From: Pseudolactococcus piscium
GTDB lineage: Bacteria; Bacillota; Bacilli; Lactobacillales; Streptococcaceae
DNA: 64,000 nucleotides
Assembly (NCBI RefSeq): GCF_002441695.1
Contig: NZ_JXJW01000005.1
Coordinates: forward strand, 61,518-125,517
Direction of reading: 5' to 3'
A program made the translations under genes and the position numbers. Each line of letters begins with the position of its first letter. Positions within the stretch are counted from its first letter, which is position 1. This document shows positions 7,185 through 16,613 of the stretch, piece by piece. A model generated the notes under the pieces. It was not told the origin of the DNA. It saw nothing but the letters and a program-made list of their open reading frames with translations, and made no database searches.

Positions 7185-8885
7185 TTAATCCAGTCTTCTT
7201 TTTCTAACGAAACAAACAATTGCTACTGATACTAGCAATACTAAACCTAATAGAGATAATGCTTTCACATTATATTCCCCAGTCGACGGTAGCTTATTTT
7301 GTGAATTACCAGCCGGCGTTTTACTGCTTTCTGATTGTACACTGTCATCTGACGATGAACCCGGTGTAACTGTATCTGAAGATGGGGTATCCTTTTCCTT
7401 TACTGTGACAGTAATCGTCTTACTAGCACCTGGAATAGTATAACTAATTTCATAAGTTCCAACTTTGCTTATGTCTGCGACACCGGATACAACGATATCC
7501 GAAAAATCTACTGATTTTCCGAGCTTATCAGTTGCTGAAATAAAGTTATCAGCAGGACGCCAGTTATCACCAACAAATAAGGTCGAATCTTTAGCATCTA
7601 TTTGAGCTTGACTCTCTTTGTAACGATAAGTTACTGTCTGTGGCATACCACTAATCGTACCTATTGCATTACTTGGTAAGTCACTTTCATCTAAAACATA
7701 TCCGGGAATCACTAACTTGTACACATCGGTGGTCGTATCATAAGTATCACTGACATTACCAGTGATTACTTTACTATCATGAATTGCTAGCCCTTCTTGG
7801 TTTACATAAGTCACAGTTACTGGCTGAGCAGTGATTCTCTGGTAGGGTATTGTCACCGTACCACTCATATCAGTCTTCAATTTTCCAGTAACAAAATCAA
7901 AGCTTACTTCTCCACTTCCCTCCACCAACTGACTCCCGTCAAGTAGCAACTCATTGGTTTCCTCATCATAGCCTAATCCACCTACAAGAGATGCAAGGGG
8001 AGGTTTGACAGAATTTCCTTTCTCATCACGTAAGGGATTAGGTATCCTATTTATGTCATTTTTACCAAGTACTTGTTCTGCTAACCTGATCGTTTGATTT
8101 TGTTTGGTAAACATAATACCCCTATCTACCAAAACTTTCAGTGGACTGAAATCTGCAATTTCATTATGATTTAATTCGAAAAAACTCGTAGAGATTGCAG
8201 ATAAGTTTTTTAAAGACGTGACATCTTTAATTTTGTTACGTGATAAACGTAAGGTCTTCAAATTAATCAAGTTCTCAAGCGGACTAATGTCACTAATCTC
8301 CGTCTTATATAAACCAATCGACGTCATTTTCGTCAAATTTCGTAGTGGTTCAAGAGAGACGGTGCCAGATTTTTGAATCCCAATACCTGTTAGATTAACT
8401 GCATATTGTAAACCCTCTATATTACTTACGCCACTGAGGTAAATATCTATTAAGTGGCTCATGTCCTCTTCTGTTATGGGAGAATCGCTTGGGAGCCCTA
8501 ATTCTTTTCGAATTTGTTGTGCGACAACTTGGTCTGGAAACACAATTTCTTTAGCAGTCGTCCCTAATTTAGTCGTATCATGCAACGATACATCTGCTAA
8601 CTTAATCGCTTTATCATCAGAAATTTGTGCCGCCTCTGCTACTGATTGACTATCAACAGCTGCATCTTTTGCTTCACCTATTGCTTTTTGTTCACTGATT
8701 GCAGGAACCTTGACATCATCTACATTTTTTTCATCAATGACAGTAGGCGCAGTTTCTTCAAGACTTACTGGGAGTTCATCAGTCTGCAGTTTCTCCATAC
8801 CTATATCCGTGTTAGCTAAGGCAATTATTGGGCTGCAAACACTTAGCAATATTATCATTAATAATAATAAATTTCTTTTTTTCAT
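7185..8885 (-). CDS. LPXTG-anchored leucine-rich-repeat surface protein (internalin-like)
   Basis: This 566-residue cell-wall protein starts with a signal peptide (about 1-25, MKKRNLLLLMIILLSVCSP...). An acidic linker is followed by leucine-rich repeats of the internalin type at about 135-280 (for example ISPLENLINLKTLRLSRNKI). A MucBP-like domain lies at about 350-420 (VTVTYVNQEGLAIHDSKVI), and an Ig-like DUF5011-type domain at about 430-500. A Ser-rich spacer and the sortase signal LPSTGEYNV at about 532 end it, with a hydrophobic helix and RKRR tail. It probably binds host or plant glycoprotein or mucin and is displayed by sortase A. AAGGAGATAAT gives a good start at 8885. It stands alone. 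Confidence 0.9.
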   Translation of the reverse strand: MKKRNLLLLMIILLSVCSPIIALANTDIGMEKLQTDELPVSLEETAPTVIDEKNVDDVKVPAISEQKAIGEAKDAAVDSQSVAEAAQISDDKAIKLADVSLHDTTKLGTTAKEIVFPDQVVAQQIRKELGLPSDSPITEEDMSHLIDIYLSGVSNIEGLQYAVNLTGIGIQKSGTVSLEPLRNLTKMTSIGLYKTEISDISPLENLINLKTLRLSRNKIKDVTSLKNLSAISTSFFELNHNEIADFSPLKVLVDRGIMFTKQNQTIRLAEQVLGKNDINRIPNPLRDEKGNSVKPPLASLVGGLGYDEETNELLLDGSQLVEGSGEVSFDFVTGKLKTDMSGTVTIPYQRITAQPVTVTYVNQEGLAIHDSKVITGNVSDTYDTTTDVYKLVIPGYVLDESDLPSNAIGTISGMPQTVTYRYKESQAQIDAKDSTLFVGDNWRPADNFISATDKLGKSVDFSDIVVSGVADISKVGTYEISYTIPGASKTITVTVKEKDTPSSDTVTPGSSSDDSVQSESSKTPAGNSQNKLPSTGEYNVKALSLLGLVLLVSVAIVCFVRKRRLD

Positions 8886-8996
8886 ATTATCTCCTTATCA
8901 TTCTAATAAACATAGATATATTATAACATATAACGCGCGTTACCACAACACTAATTATATATAATTATTAATAAACGAGAGAAACATGATTTATAG

Positions 8997-9020
8997 ATGA
9001 CTACTTGAGAGAGTAGTCAT
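8997..9020. repeat. Perfect inverted repeat, 9-bp arms
   Basis: ATGACTACT-tgagag-AGTAGTCAT. It lies in the 370-base gap upstream of the LPXTG gene and has no adjacent T run, so an operator or RNA hairpin is as likely as a terminator. Apart from this and the hairpin at 9186-9218 I see nothing coding between 8886 and 9255. Confidence 0.4.
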
Positions 9021-9185
9021 ACGATGTACTAATATGCTCTGCACTCAAGTAAACCATTGAAATTAATAGATAGTTGAATAGAGATAGCGTCAGAAACGAA
9101 ACCAATATTTGTAAGCATTAACTTAATCATTATGTGCTTGACAAATACTAAGAATTTGTCCTAAATTGGCTGATTATTACAATAG

Positions 9186-9218
9186 AAAAACTTGAATATC
9201 CATAATATCCAAGTTTTT
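9186..9218. terminator. Terminator of the carbohydrate operon
   Basis: AAAAACTTGAATATC pairs with ATATCCAAGTTTTT-type sequence around a short loop. The T run on the minus strand follows the esterase, the last gene of the operon. Confidence 0.8.
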
Positions 9219-9255
9219 CTATACATTTTCTAAAGTATGTAAGCGATTCTCTAAC

Positions 9256-10002
9256 CTATGAACATAATTCATCACAAAACGCTAATACCCGCTGAATTTG
9301 CTGGTCCCAAAATCCCCAAGAATGATCCCCGGGATAGGCTTCATAGGTATACTGTTTGATTGCTTTATCCGCCTGATGCTTAAAGGTCTGATTATCTACA
9401 TACAAGTAGTCTTCTGTGCCACAAATTTGTAAAAAATGTGGTGCCGTCTCTTCATTAAGGGCAGATGAGAATAAGCGCATGAGATGATCATCACTTGCCT
9501 CTAAGTGTGCCTTATCACCAAAAATCCGATTAAACAAGCCGTCTCTATCTTTATCTCTTGACCACAATGAAACGAGATCTAAAGCACCAGACATCGAGAT
9601 GACACCCTTAAATTTCTCAGGATATTGCATGCCCCATTTAAAGGCACCATACCCCCCCATCGACTGTCCCGCCACAAATGTACGACTGGGCAGTTGACTG
9701 ATTGGCAACCATTGGGCCATTTTTCGGGGTAACTCTAGCGTTAAAAAATCCCAATAAGCCTCACCAGAGGCCATATTTGTATAGAAACTCAAATCGACTT
9801 GTGGCATGACAATGACAAACTCATATGCACTTGCATAACGTGCCAAAGAGGTTGCATCTAACCAACTATTACAATCATCTGATAACCCATGGAGCAAATA
9901 AAGAACGGGATAGTCTGTCAGGTGCTTGTCGGGTAAATAAACTGTCGCCGATGTCGCTTTCCCTAACACATCAGAACGAAAATGCAGATGACTAATTGCC
10001 AT
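9256..10002 (-). CDS. FrmB/EstA-type carboxylesterase
   Basis: A 248-residue alpha/beta hydrolase of the esterase D / tributyrin-esterase family, predicted to be cytosolic because no signal peptide is present. The nucleophile elbow is GQSMGGYGA, the oxyanion segment is YLLHGLSDDCNSW, and the likely Asp and His are in GTEDYLY and PGDHSWGFWD. The start is ATG 10002, served by AAAGGAGA; the longer frame lacks a site. It is the last gene of the beta-glucoside operon, so it may remove acyl groups (acetyl, succinyl or similar) from imported oligosaccharides. That is inference; lactococcal EstA-like enzymes also act on short-chain esters and thiol adducts. Confidence 0.8.
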   Translation of the reverse strand: MAISHLHFRSDVLGKATSATVYLPDKHLTDYPVLYLLHGLSDDCNSWLDATSLARYASAYEFVIVMPQVDLSFYTNMASGEAYWDFLTLELPRKMAQWLPISQLPSRTFVAGQSMGGYGAFKWGMQYPEKFKGVISMSGALDLVSLWSRDKDRDGLFNRIFGDKAHLEASDDHLMRLFSSALNEETAPHFLQICGTEDYLYVDNQTFKHQADKAIKQYTYEAYPGDHSWGFWDQQIQRVLAFCDELCS

Positions 10003-10074
10003 GCGGGTCTTCTCCTTTTGTCTTAACACTTAATCTGTTTTATTACGTGCTATTTAGTTTGAGGTAAATATACT

Positions 10075-11025
10075 TTACTCCCGCTCAACTAAGCTTGTAT
10101 AGATCAGCTCATCTTCGGCCTGTTCATTACTAACCAATCGGATCATTTTTTCAGCAGCAATGATACCCCATCGATGTTTGGAATAAGAAATAGTCGTCAA
10201 CTTAGGCTCTAAAAATTCACCAATCTCGATATTATCAAAGCCGACGATTCTCACATCACGACCAATCACATAAGGCTTATCTTTCAAATAGCGATAAATT
10301 CCGATTGCCATTTCGTCATTGAAGGCAAAAATATCAACTGGTACTTGTGGTGATTTTGAGAAAATAAACTCAGCTGCTTGATGGCCCGACGCTTCTGTAA
10401 AATTACCATTGATCACATCATAGCTCATATTAAAGCGTTCTAATTCTTTGACACTGGCTTCAAGCCGTTGTCGATTATCATAGGACCCATTAGGACCAGT
10501 GATTAAAAAGACTTTTTGACTGCCAAGTTCAACGAGTTGATTAATGGCAAGTGTTGCACCACCTTTATTATCGAGTAACACTTGCGGTACACTTGAATAG
10601 TCAAGTTCTCTATCTAACACCACTAAATTATAGTCTTCATCGGCAAATTGTGTGATTTCTTCTGTCGAAAAAGTCGAGTCTAAAATAATGGCACCATCAA
10701 TCATTTTTTCAGGAATAAACAAGTGTGATCGACTGCCACTACAAACGATCATGTCATAATCATAATAGCCTAGACCCCGTTTGATGCCATCTAATAATTC
10801 CCCATAAAAACTCCCACGATAATCCGTCACGTAAACACCAATAATATTCGTGCGTTGCCGTTTCAAAGTACGCGCTGCCATATTAGGGACGTATTTTAAG
10901 TCATCAGCGATTTTCTTAATTCGCTGCCTAGTCTCCTCCGTCACCTTATTACTGCCATTCAACGCATAAGAGACCGTTGAAATTGATACGCCAGCAATCT
11001 TAGCAATATCTTTGATACTAGTCAT
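10075..11025 (-). CDS. LacI-family transcriptional regulator of the glucan operon
   Basis: This 316-residue repressor has the LacI headpiece at residues 3-50 (IKDIAKIAGVSISTVSYALN) with the hinge helix region PNMAARTLK, and a periplasmic-binding-like sugar domain (FAFNDEMAIGIYRYL, VRIVGFDNIEIGE). It lies between the phosphorylase and esterase genes on the same strand and is the only sugar regulator in the locus. The best operator candidates are the two GAAACGTTTC palindromes at the operon promoter (19715 and 19838). A related sequence, GTAAACGCTTAT, overlaps its own start region near 11023-11034. The effector is probably a sophoro-oligosaccharide, by analogy with the Listeria locus. Confidence 0.88.
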   Translation of the reverse strand: MTSIKDIAKIAGVSISTVSYALNGSNKVTEETRQRIKKIADDLKYVPNMAARTLKRQRTNIIGVYVTDYRGSFYGELLDGIKRGLGYYDYDMIVCSGSRSHLFIPEKMIDGAIILDSTFSTEEITQFADEDYNLVVLDRELDYSSVPQVLLDNKGGATLAINQLVELGSQKVFLITGPNGSYDNRQRLEASVKELERFNMSYDVINGNFTEASGHQAAEFIFSKSPQVPVDIFAFNDEMAIGIYRYLKDKPYVIGRDVRIVGFDNIEIGEFLEPKLTTISYSKHRWGIIAAEKMIRLVSNEQAEDELIYTSLVERE

Positions 11026-11071
11026 AAGCGTTTACCCCCATTCATCCAACTTTTTTCGTCTATAAAACGAC

Positions 11072-14000
11072 CTAACAGTAGATGTCAATCTTATTAATCT
11101 CTTGAGTCAAATGCTTGTCAATCTCATCAATACTCGCGACTAGGCCACCTTGTCGATAGGGATTTGACGCTATGGATACGCTTACTTTACGACCGTTAAT
11201 CTCAAGTTCTTGTTGCTGAGTACGCAAATGAAACCTGATGATAACCGCTTTTTCGAGTAATCGATACTGCATCTCTAGCCCATCTAGTGTCTCCGGTAAA
11301 ATCGGATCAAATACGATCTGATCTGCCGTTTGGCGAATGCCTAAGACACTCGTTAGCAACTGATTAATATAGATGCCTGGGCCACTAGAATAGATGCGCC
11401 AACCACCCTTAACTTGCCTACTACCACTCTTCATTGTATCAAATTCTGCTTGTGATTGGTACCTTGTCTTAAAAGCGCCGTCAGAACTACTAAAATAGGC
11501 GTTTGACTGCCGACGTCCGGCATTTGCCACGCGCTTTTGAATCTGTACTGGATTGATGATAGATAAGGCCCGCCAGGTTTCATCAGCCTGACCAATTTTC
11601 GCCATGGCCTCAGTAAACCGAATATGTGCATGCACATACTGTAAGCCGACTTCTCGGCCAAAGTTCGCTGCTTGTTCTGCCCGCTTAAAGTTAGTACTTA
11701 CACCACCGTGATAGGCTGCTGGTCGATTCATCAGACGGACACCATCTGGAAACTGCAAGTGGGTTTTAATCACAGATAAGTGATGTGAGACTTGCTCAGG
11801 AGTCAATAGTTCTGCGATCATGCTGCGTGTCATGGGTAATAAGCGATACTGAATGCCTGTTTTTTGATCCTTAGGATGGATCATCAACTCTGATGAGCCA
11901 TCCTGATTTATGTAGACAAATCCAGGAATCGTCTCGTCGCCTAGCATATACTTGTCAAAATCTTGTTTGATATGATCAGCTAGATCAATTAAATGATGCC
12001 CATAGGCCGCATCAACCTGTAATAAAATCCGACCAAGCTTGTTTAATACTTGATAAGTCAAAGCGACCGTCCAACTACTGGCCATATTTTGTTTTAATCT
12101 GCTATCATAAGGCTGCAAGGTATCATCCCAATCGCCATCACCATAACATGATAAATAAGTACCAGGTAAGAAATTAGCTTCTATGTAGGCAATTTCTTTT
12201 TTGATGTGTGACAATAATGGATGTGATTGCCCTGTTTTGGCAAAAGTTGACCGATCAGTATAGGGAATAGCTTTTGAAAGTATGGCTAAATCTGCCGTTT
12301 TCTCTAAATAATCTGCGACGATTTTCATCGGCCACACAATCACATCTCCATGACTTTCATCAGCTTTTTGCTTCTCATATCGGTCAAACATAAACCATTG
12401 TGGCCAATTGCCATCATCCTCAAATTGGTTTTCAAATACATGCGTGATGATAGATGCGACCACATCAGCGCGATTGACAGCTAAGAAAAATTCAGTTGGA
12501 CCTTGCGATACATCCCGTGTTCCCCAAGCAGCACCGCCATATTGTTCCAGGCCATGCGGTGATAAGTAATGCACCAGCATATTGTGTGTGTACCACTGCA
12601 TCAAGGTATTCATGTCATTGACTGATTCAGAAGGATGAGACAGATGAAAGTGATTGGTTAAATCGGCTATAAACTTTGTATAGCGCGCATTTTCAACTGC
12701 TAGTGAAGTGGTCTGTGTTTGGTTACTAGCACCTGTCAGATTCCCTTGAATCGTCATCGTAAAGCTCGACATATTTTCAACAAGAAACACCGTCAACACG
12801 TCAGACTCCGCGACTTGAAATAGCCGTTCATCAGTAAGCGCGTAAGGCACGTCAAGGCTGAAGTGGTAAGTTAGGTCAGGATAAGCACTGCCGATACCTG
12901 AATCAGCTTTTGCTTTGACTGTCACCACATTATCAGTCCGATTGATACTATAGGCTGGAGCATGTTCATCATCACTCATTAGCAGCTGATTAGTGATGGC
13001 TAATGTATAGGCCTTTCCAGTCTCACTTTCAAACTGCGTTTGAATCTCTCGGCCATCAGCAACTGTAAAAGTCGTCACTTTGAGCAAATCATTTGGCAGT
13101 TTATAATACCAAGTTGCGGAATTCAGCCCCATCTCAAAAGCAGATGGCATGGTCAATAACCGCCATGTATCCGCTTCTTTAAGATAGATACGTTGGCCAG
13201 ATTGCTTCATGATATTTAATGAATTTCGGCTATTGCTCATCAATTTATTCATCGACGTATTACCAAGCACCACCTGAGAATTAAAGATGCCATACATATA
13301 AAGTGTGGTACTGAGTAAGGGCTTATCTACTGCCAAATCCATACCACTTAACAGGATATGACCATGTGCCCTCTCCATATCGACTTCTTTTGCCTTCAGT
13401 ACAACATGGTGATAGTCGGTTGTGAAGAAAGATAGCGTCGTCTCGCCCGCCTTCTCAACTTGACTTTGGCTACTAAATAGCTGTGCTAATGCCGCATCAC
13501 TTAATGTCTCGCCAACAATAGGAGACCCGATTGTTTTATTAAAAACGATCGAATCAGTTGCTGGTAGCGCAAATACTAACTCCTGATAACTGCTCACGAT
13601 TTGACCACGATCGACTATTGGTTGACTGACAGCGGTCGGCTGATCACTACAGGCGACACCATAGAATACAATCGGTTCATTTTGTGGCTTAAGGACAAGT
13701 TTATCAGTCTGTAAGGCAATATAGGCAAATTCATATTGATAGACTTCATTTGCTAATTGTTCCTCAGTCAAGGCAGTAGGTTGATTGGTCTCTTTGTAGC
13801 CTGTGCCAAAAAACTGATAACCGTCTGTTGCATAGCTGATGAGAGGTGAAAGACTCCCCTGCTCAACTAAAGGAAACTTGCCATTTTGAGGCTGATTTTG
13901 TCTTGATGAGATCACAATAGTCGTTTCATCTTGTGTCACATGATGATCGACATACTGTGACATATAGGCTTCATTGGCTTGAACAGCACCCTGTGCCGCA

Positions 14001-14374
14001 TTACCTATATCCTGCCCATAAATCACATCAACTGCTTGTCCATTACCAGATAGGATCACTTGCCAAAACCAAATGCCATCCTTAGCCAGCTTAAAGGCAA
14101 CTTGGTAGCTAACAGCATGAAATACGCCTTGCCAAGTGAGTTGATCTTGCGCAACGAAAAATCGCGACCCGCTATTTGAGCCTATCATCGGTGTTGATAC
14201 AATACCAGAGTCTGTATGTATTCGCAGATAAATCTGGTTACAATTTCCATCTAAAAAATTAGCATTCAATTGATTGATCATGATACCATCATGCGTGATC
14301 TGATCTAAATCACCTGAACTTAGGAAAGATATCGTCGTCTTATTTTCTTGAAACCTTAATTTTTTATCTAGCAT
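11072..14374 (-). CDS. GH94 phosphorylase, probable 1,2-beta-oligoglucan phosphorylase (SOGP)
   Basis: At 1100 residues this is far longer than cellobiose phosphorylase (about 810) and matches the size of Listeria innocua Lin1839, a 1,2-beta-oligoglucan phosphorylase. That enzyme splits beta-1,2-glucooligosaccharides with phosphate to alpha-glucose 1-phosphate. The catalytic barrel contains YGGAAWGTRDVSQGP, DDGNWPQWFMFDRY and GDGDWDDTLQP at about 745-755, where the Asp before Trp is the usual GH94 general acid. HPLLSHIKKEIAY and DGVRLMNRPAAYHGG follow. No signal peptide is seen, so it acts on imported sugar. It lies 10 nt after the GH3 gene. Assignment of linkage rests on length, motifs and gene neighbours, not on a tested substrate. 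Confidence 0.8.
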   Translation of the reverse strand: MLDKKLRFQENKTTISFLSSGDLDQITHDGIMINQLNANFLDGNCNQIYLRIHTDSGIVSTPMIGSNSGSRFFVAQDQLTWQGVFHAVSYQVAFKLAKDGIWFWQVILSGNGQAVDVIYGQDIGNAAQGAVQANEAYMSQYVDHHVTQDETTIVISSRQNQPQNGKFPLVEQGSLSPLISYATDGYQFFGTGYKETNQPTALTEEQLANEVYQYEFAYIALQTDKLVLKPQNEPIVFYGVACSDQPTAVSQPIVDRGQIVSSYQELVFALPATDSIVFNKTIGSPIVGETLSDAALAQLFSSQSQVEKAGETTLSFFTTDYHHVVLKAKEVDMERAHGHILLSGMDLAVDKPLLSTTLYMYGIFNSQVVLGNTSMNKLMSNSRNSLNIMKQSGQRIYLKEADTWRLLTMPSAFEMGLNSATWYYKLPNDLLKVTTFTVADGREIQTQFESETGKAYTLAITNQLLMSDDEHAPAYSINRTDNVVTVKAKADSGIGSAYPDLTYHFSLDVPYALTDERLFQVAESDVLTVFLVENMSSFTMTIQGNLTGASNQTQTTSLAVENARYTKFIADLTNHFHLSHPSESVNDMNTLMQWYTHNMLVHYLSPHGLEQYGGAAWGTRDVSQGPTEFFLAVNRADVVASIITHVFENQFEDDGNWPQWFMFDRYEKQKADESHGDVIVWPMKIVADYLEKTADLAILSKAIPYTDRSTFAKTGQSHPLLSHIKKEIAYIEANFLPGTYLSCYGDGDWDDTLQPYDSRLKQNMASSWTVALTYQVLNKLGRILLQVDAAYGHHLIDLADHIKQDFDKYMLGDETIPGFVYINQDGSSELMIHPKDQKTGIQYRLLPMTRSMIAELLTPEQVSHHLSVIKTHLQFPDGVRLMNRPAAYHGGVSTNFKRAEQAANFGREVGLQYVHAHIRFTEAMAKIGQADETWRALSIINPVQIQKRVANAGRRQSNAYFSSSDGAFKTRYQSQAEFDTMKSGSRQVKGGWRIYSSGPGIYINQLLTSVLGIRQTADQIVFDPILPETLDGLEMQYRLLEKAVIIRFHLRTQQQELEINGRKVSVSIASNPYRQGGLVASIDEIDKHLTQEINKIDIYC

Positions 14375-14384
14375 ACCTTTATCC

Positions 14385-16541
14385 TTATCTATTCTTTTTT
14401 AAAGCAAACGTTACTTTCAGTAAGTCGCGACTATTTGGGCCAACCAGCAGCTCAAATTCTCCCGAATCACTCGACATTTTTTGATTTGTGTGGACATACT
14501 GTAACATGGATTCGTCGATTTCAAAGGCAACAACTTGTGAAGCTTTGGCTGCTAGTGCCACACGATAGAACCCTTTTAACTCCTTAACTGGTCTTGTCAC
14601 TTGACCAACTTTATCACAAATATAGAGTTGTACGGTCTCAACACCAGCTACATCCGACTGATTTGTCACTGTTACAGAACCTCTTAAGTTACGATCCTCA
14701 GTCATGACCTGATCCTCTAGAATGAGCGACTCATAGTCAAACTGACTATAGCTTAAGCCAAAACCAAAAGGATATTTGGCATAGTTTGAGACATCTAAGT
14801 ATTTAGATACATATTTTTCATCTGGGTCAGATTCGTATGGTCTCCCCGTATTATCGCAGTTATAATAAACTGGCACCTGACCGACAGACTCTGGAAATGA
14901 CATACTCAACCGTGCACTTGGATTGTAGTCTCCCCATAAAATCTTAGCAAGTGCGGAGCCACCTTCGGTACCCGGGAACCAAGCTTCTACAATCGCCTTA
15001 GCCCCATCGATACCACGTAAATCTAAGGGTCTACCATTATATAGGGTCACAACTACCTGCTCGTTTTGCGCAAGTACCAGGTTAACCAAGTCAAGTTGGG
15101 CCTCTGGTAGTGTGATATCACTACGACTAGCAGCTTCCCCGCTCATCCACTCCTGTTCACCCAAGGCTAATACGACTTTATCGGCTGACTTAGCTAATGC
15201 TAATGCCTCATTAATTGCCGCTTGGCTTGGCTCAAAATAATCAAATACTTCTTGTCCAACGACTATATTGTCAGACATACGTCGTGCACCCGTCACAAGT
15301 GAAATTGCTTCTGATTGCTTACCTTGCCAAGACCAAGCCCCTAAGATATCTTGTGTTTGAGCTGCTGGGCCAATGATTGCGACTTTCTCACTGCGTTTCA
15401 AAGGTAATATCTGCTCATTCTTCAATAAGACAATCGATTTAGCAGCGATTTCTTCTGCAATTTGACGATGTTCATCACTTAGAATAAGCTCAGCTTCCAA
15501 CCACTCATCAGCACCTCTATAAGGATTTTCAAAAAGACCCAATTCATTTTTAAGCTGTAAGATTCTCAATACTGCTTCATCTAAAAGACTTTCTGCAACA
15601 CGACCTTCTGCTATCAGTTCAGCCAAGTAACGTGAGTAGCAGGTTGTCATCATTTCGATATCAACACCCGCTTTAATGGCTAATTCTGCAGCACCTTTTT
15701 CATCCGCCACAACTCCATGTGCCACAATCTCCTTAACTGCACCCCAGTCCGAGATCACAACACCGTCAAAGCCAAATTCATCTCTTAACACATCACGGAA
15801 CAACCACTCATTTCCTGTAGCAGGTATGCCATCGACAACATTAAATGATGTCATCACAAGTTTTGCCCCCGCATCAAGCGCTGCTTTATAACCTGGTAAA
15901 TAACTCTCACGCAGTTGCCGCTCTGACATGTTGACAGTATTGTAATCACGTCCACCAATAGCTGCCCCATAAGCTGCAAAGTGTTTGACACAGGCTGCTA
16001 CTCTTGAGAAGTCATTGGCTAAATCGTCTCCTTGATAACCTTTTACAAAGGCTGCCGCAAAGCGACTATTTAAGAACGAATCCTCACCTGTTGATTCCAT
16101 CACGCGCCCCCAACGTGGGTCACGAACTAAATCTACCATGGGTGAAAACGTCACATGCAAGCCTGAAACAGCTGCCTCTTTGGCAGATATTTCTGCCATT
16201 TTTTCAGCAACCGACAAATCCCACGAGCTCCCTAACGCTAAAGGAATGGGGAAAATCGTTCTAAATCCATGCACGATATCAGCCATTAATAACGTTGGGA
16301 TATTTAAGCGATTCTTTTCCATGTACGTTTTTTGAACACGAATTGCTTCCTTAGCACCTGAGATACCGAGCGTTGTGCCGGCATTATTGATGTTATCCTC
16401 ATTTAATCCTAAATCTGACATCGGACCCGTTTTTTCCTCGGCCTTATCCGAGTAAAATGCCGCAGCCAACTGGAGTAACTGATCGACTTTTTCTGTCAAA
16501 GTCATTTGATCTACTAAATTCGTCAAGTTCGTTTTATTCAT
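14385..16541 (-). CDS. GH3 beta-glucosidase
   Basis: A 718-residue intracellular family 3 glycoside hydrolase. The barrel domain has RWGRVMESTGEDSFLN, the KHFAAYG substrate motif and the nucleophile Asp in VISDWGAV at about residue 265. The second domain (VVLALGEQEWMSGEAASRSD) normally supplies the acid/base Glu. A C-terminal fibronectin III-like domain starts near 610. The ATG at 16541 is preferred because GGTGAAAAG precedes it. Length and neighbours match Lin1840 of L. innocua, which trims sophorose and short beta-1,2 oligomers. It should complete breakdown of the disaccharides left by the phosphorylase. Confidence 0.9.
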   Translation of the reverse strand: MNKTNLTNLVDQMTLTEKVDQLLQLAAAFYSDKAEEKTGPMSDLGLNEDNINNAGTTLGISGAKEAIRVQKTYMEKNRLNIPTLLMADIVHGFRTIFPIPLALGSSWDLSVAEKMAEISAKEAAVSGLHVTFSPMVDLVRDPRWGRVMESTGEDSFLNSRFAAAFVKGYQGDDLANDFSRVAACVKHFAAYGAAIGGRDYNTVNMSERQLRESYLPGYKAALDAGAKLVMTSFNVVDGIPATGNEWLFRDVLRDEFGFDGVVISDWGAVKEIVAHGVVADEKGAAELAIKAGVDIEMMTTCYSRYLAELIAEGRVAESLLDEAVLRILQLKNELGLFENPYRGADEWLEAELILSDEHRQIAEEIAAKSIVLLKNEQILPLKRSEKVAIIGPAAQTQDILGAWSWQGKQSEAISLVTGARRMSDNIVVGQEVFDYFEPSQAAINEALALAKSADKVVLALGEQEWMSGEAASRSDITLPEAQLDLVNLVLAQNEQVVVTLYNGRPLDLRGIDGAKAIVEAWFPGTEGGSALAKILWGDYNPSARLSMSFPESVGQVPVYYNCDNTGRPYESDPDEKYVSKYLDVSNYAKYPFGFGLSYSQFDYESLILEDQVMTEDRNLRGSVTVTNQSDVAGVETVQLYICDKVGQVTRPVKELKGFYRVALAAKASQVVAFEIDESMLQYVHTNQKMSSDSGEFELLVGPNSRDLLKVTFALKKNR

Positions 16542-16613
16542 CTTTTCACCTATAACCTTCATTTTCTATTATTAATAAGTCACTAACCTATATGGCTAAA
16601 TAAGACTTATGCA

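Noticed and set aside
11023..11038. Strong cre or operator at the start of the LacI gene
   Set aside because: GTAAACGCTTAT only partly matches the operator core and overlaps the ribosome site, so it is mentioned but not listed as a separate site.
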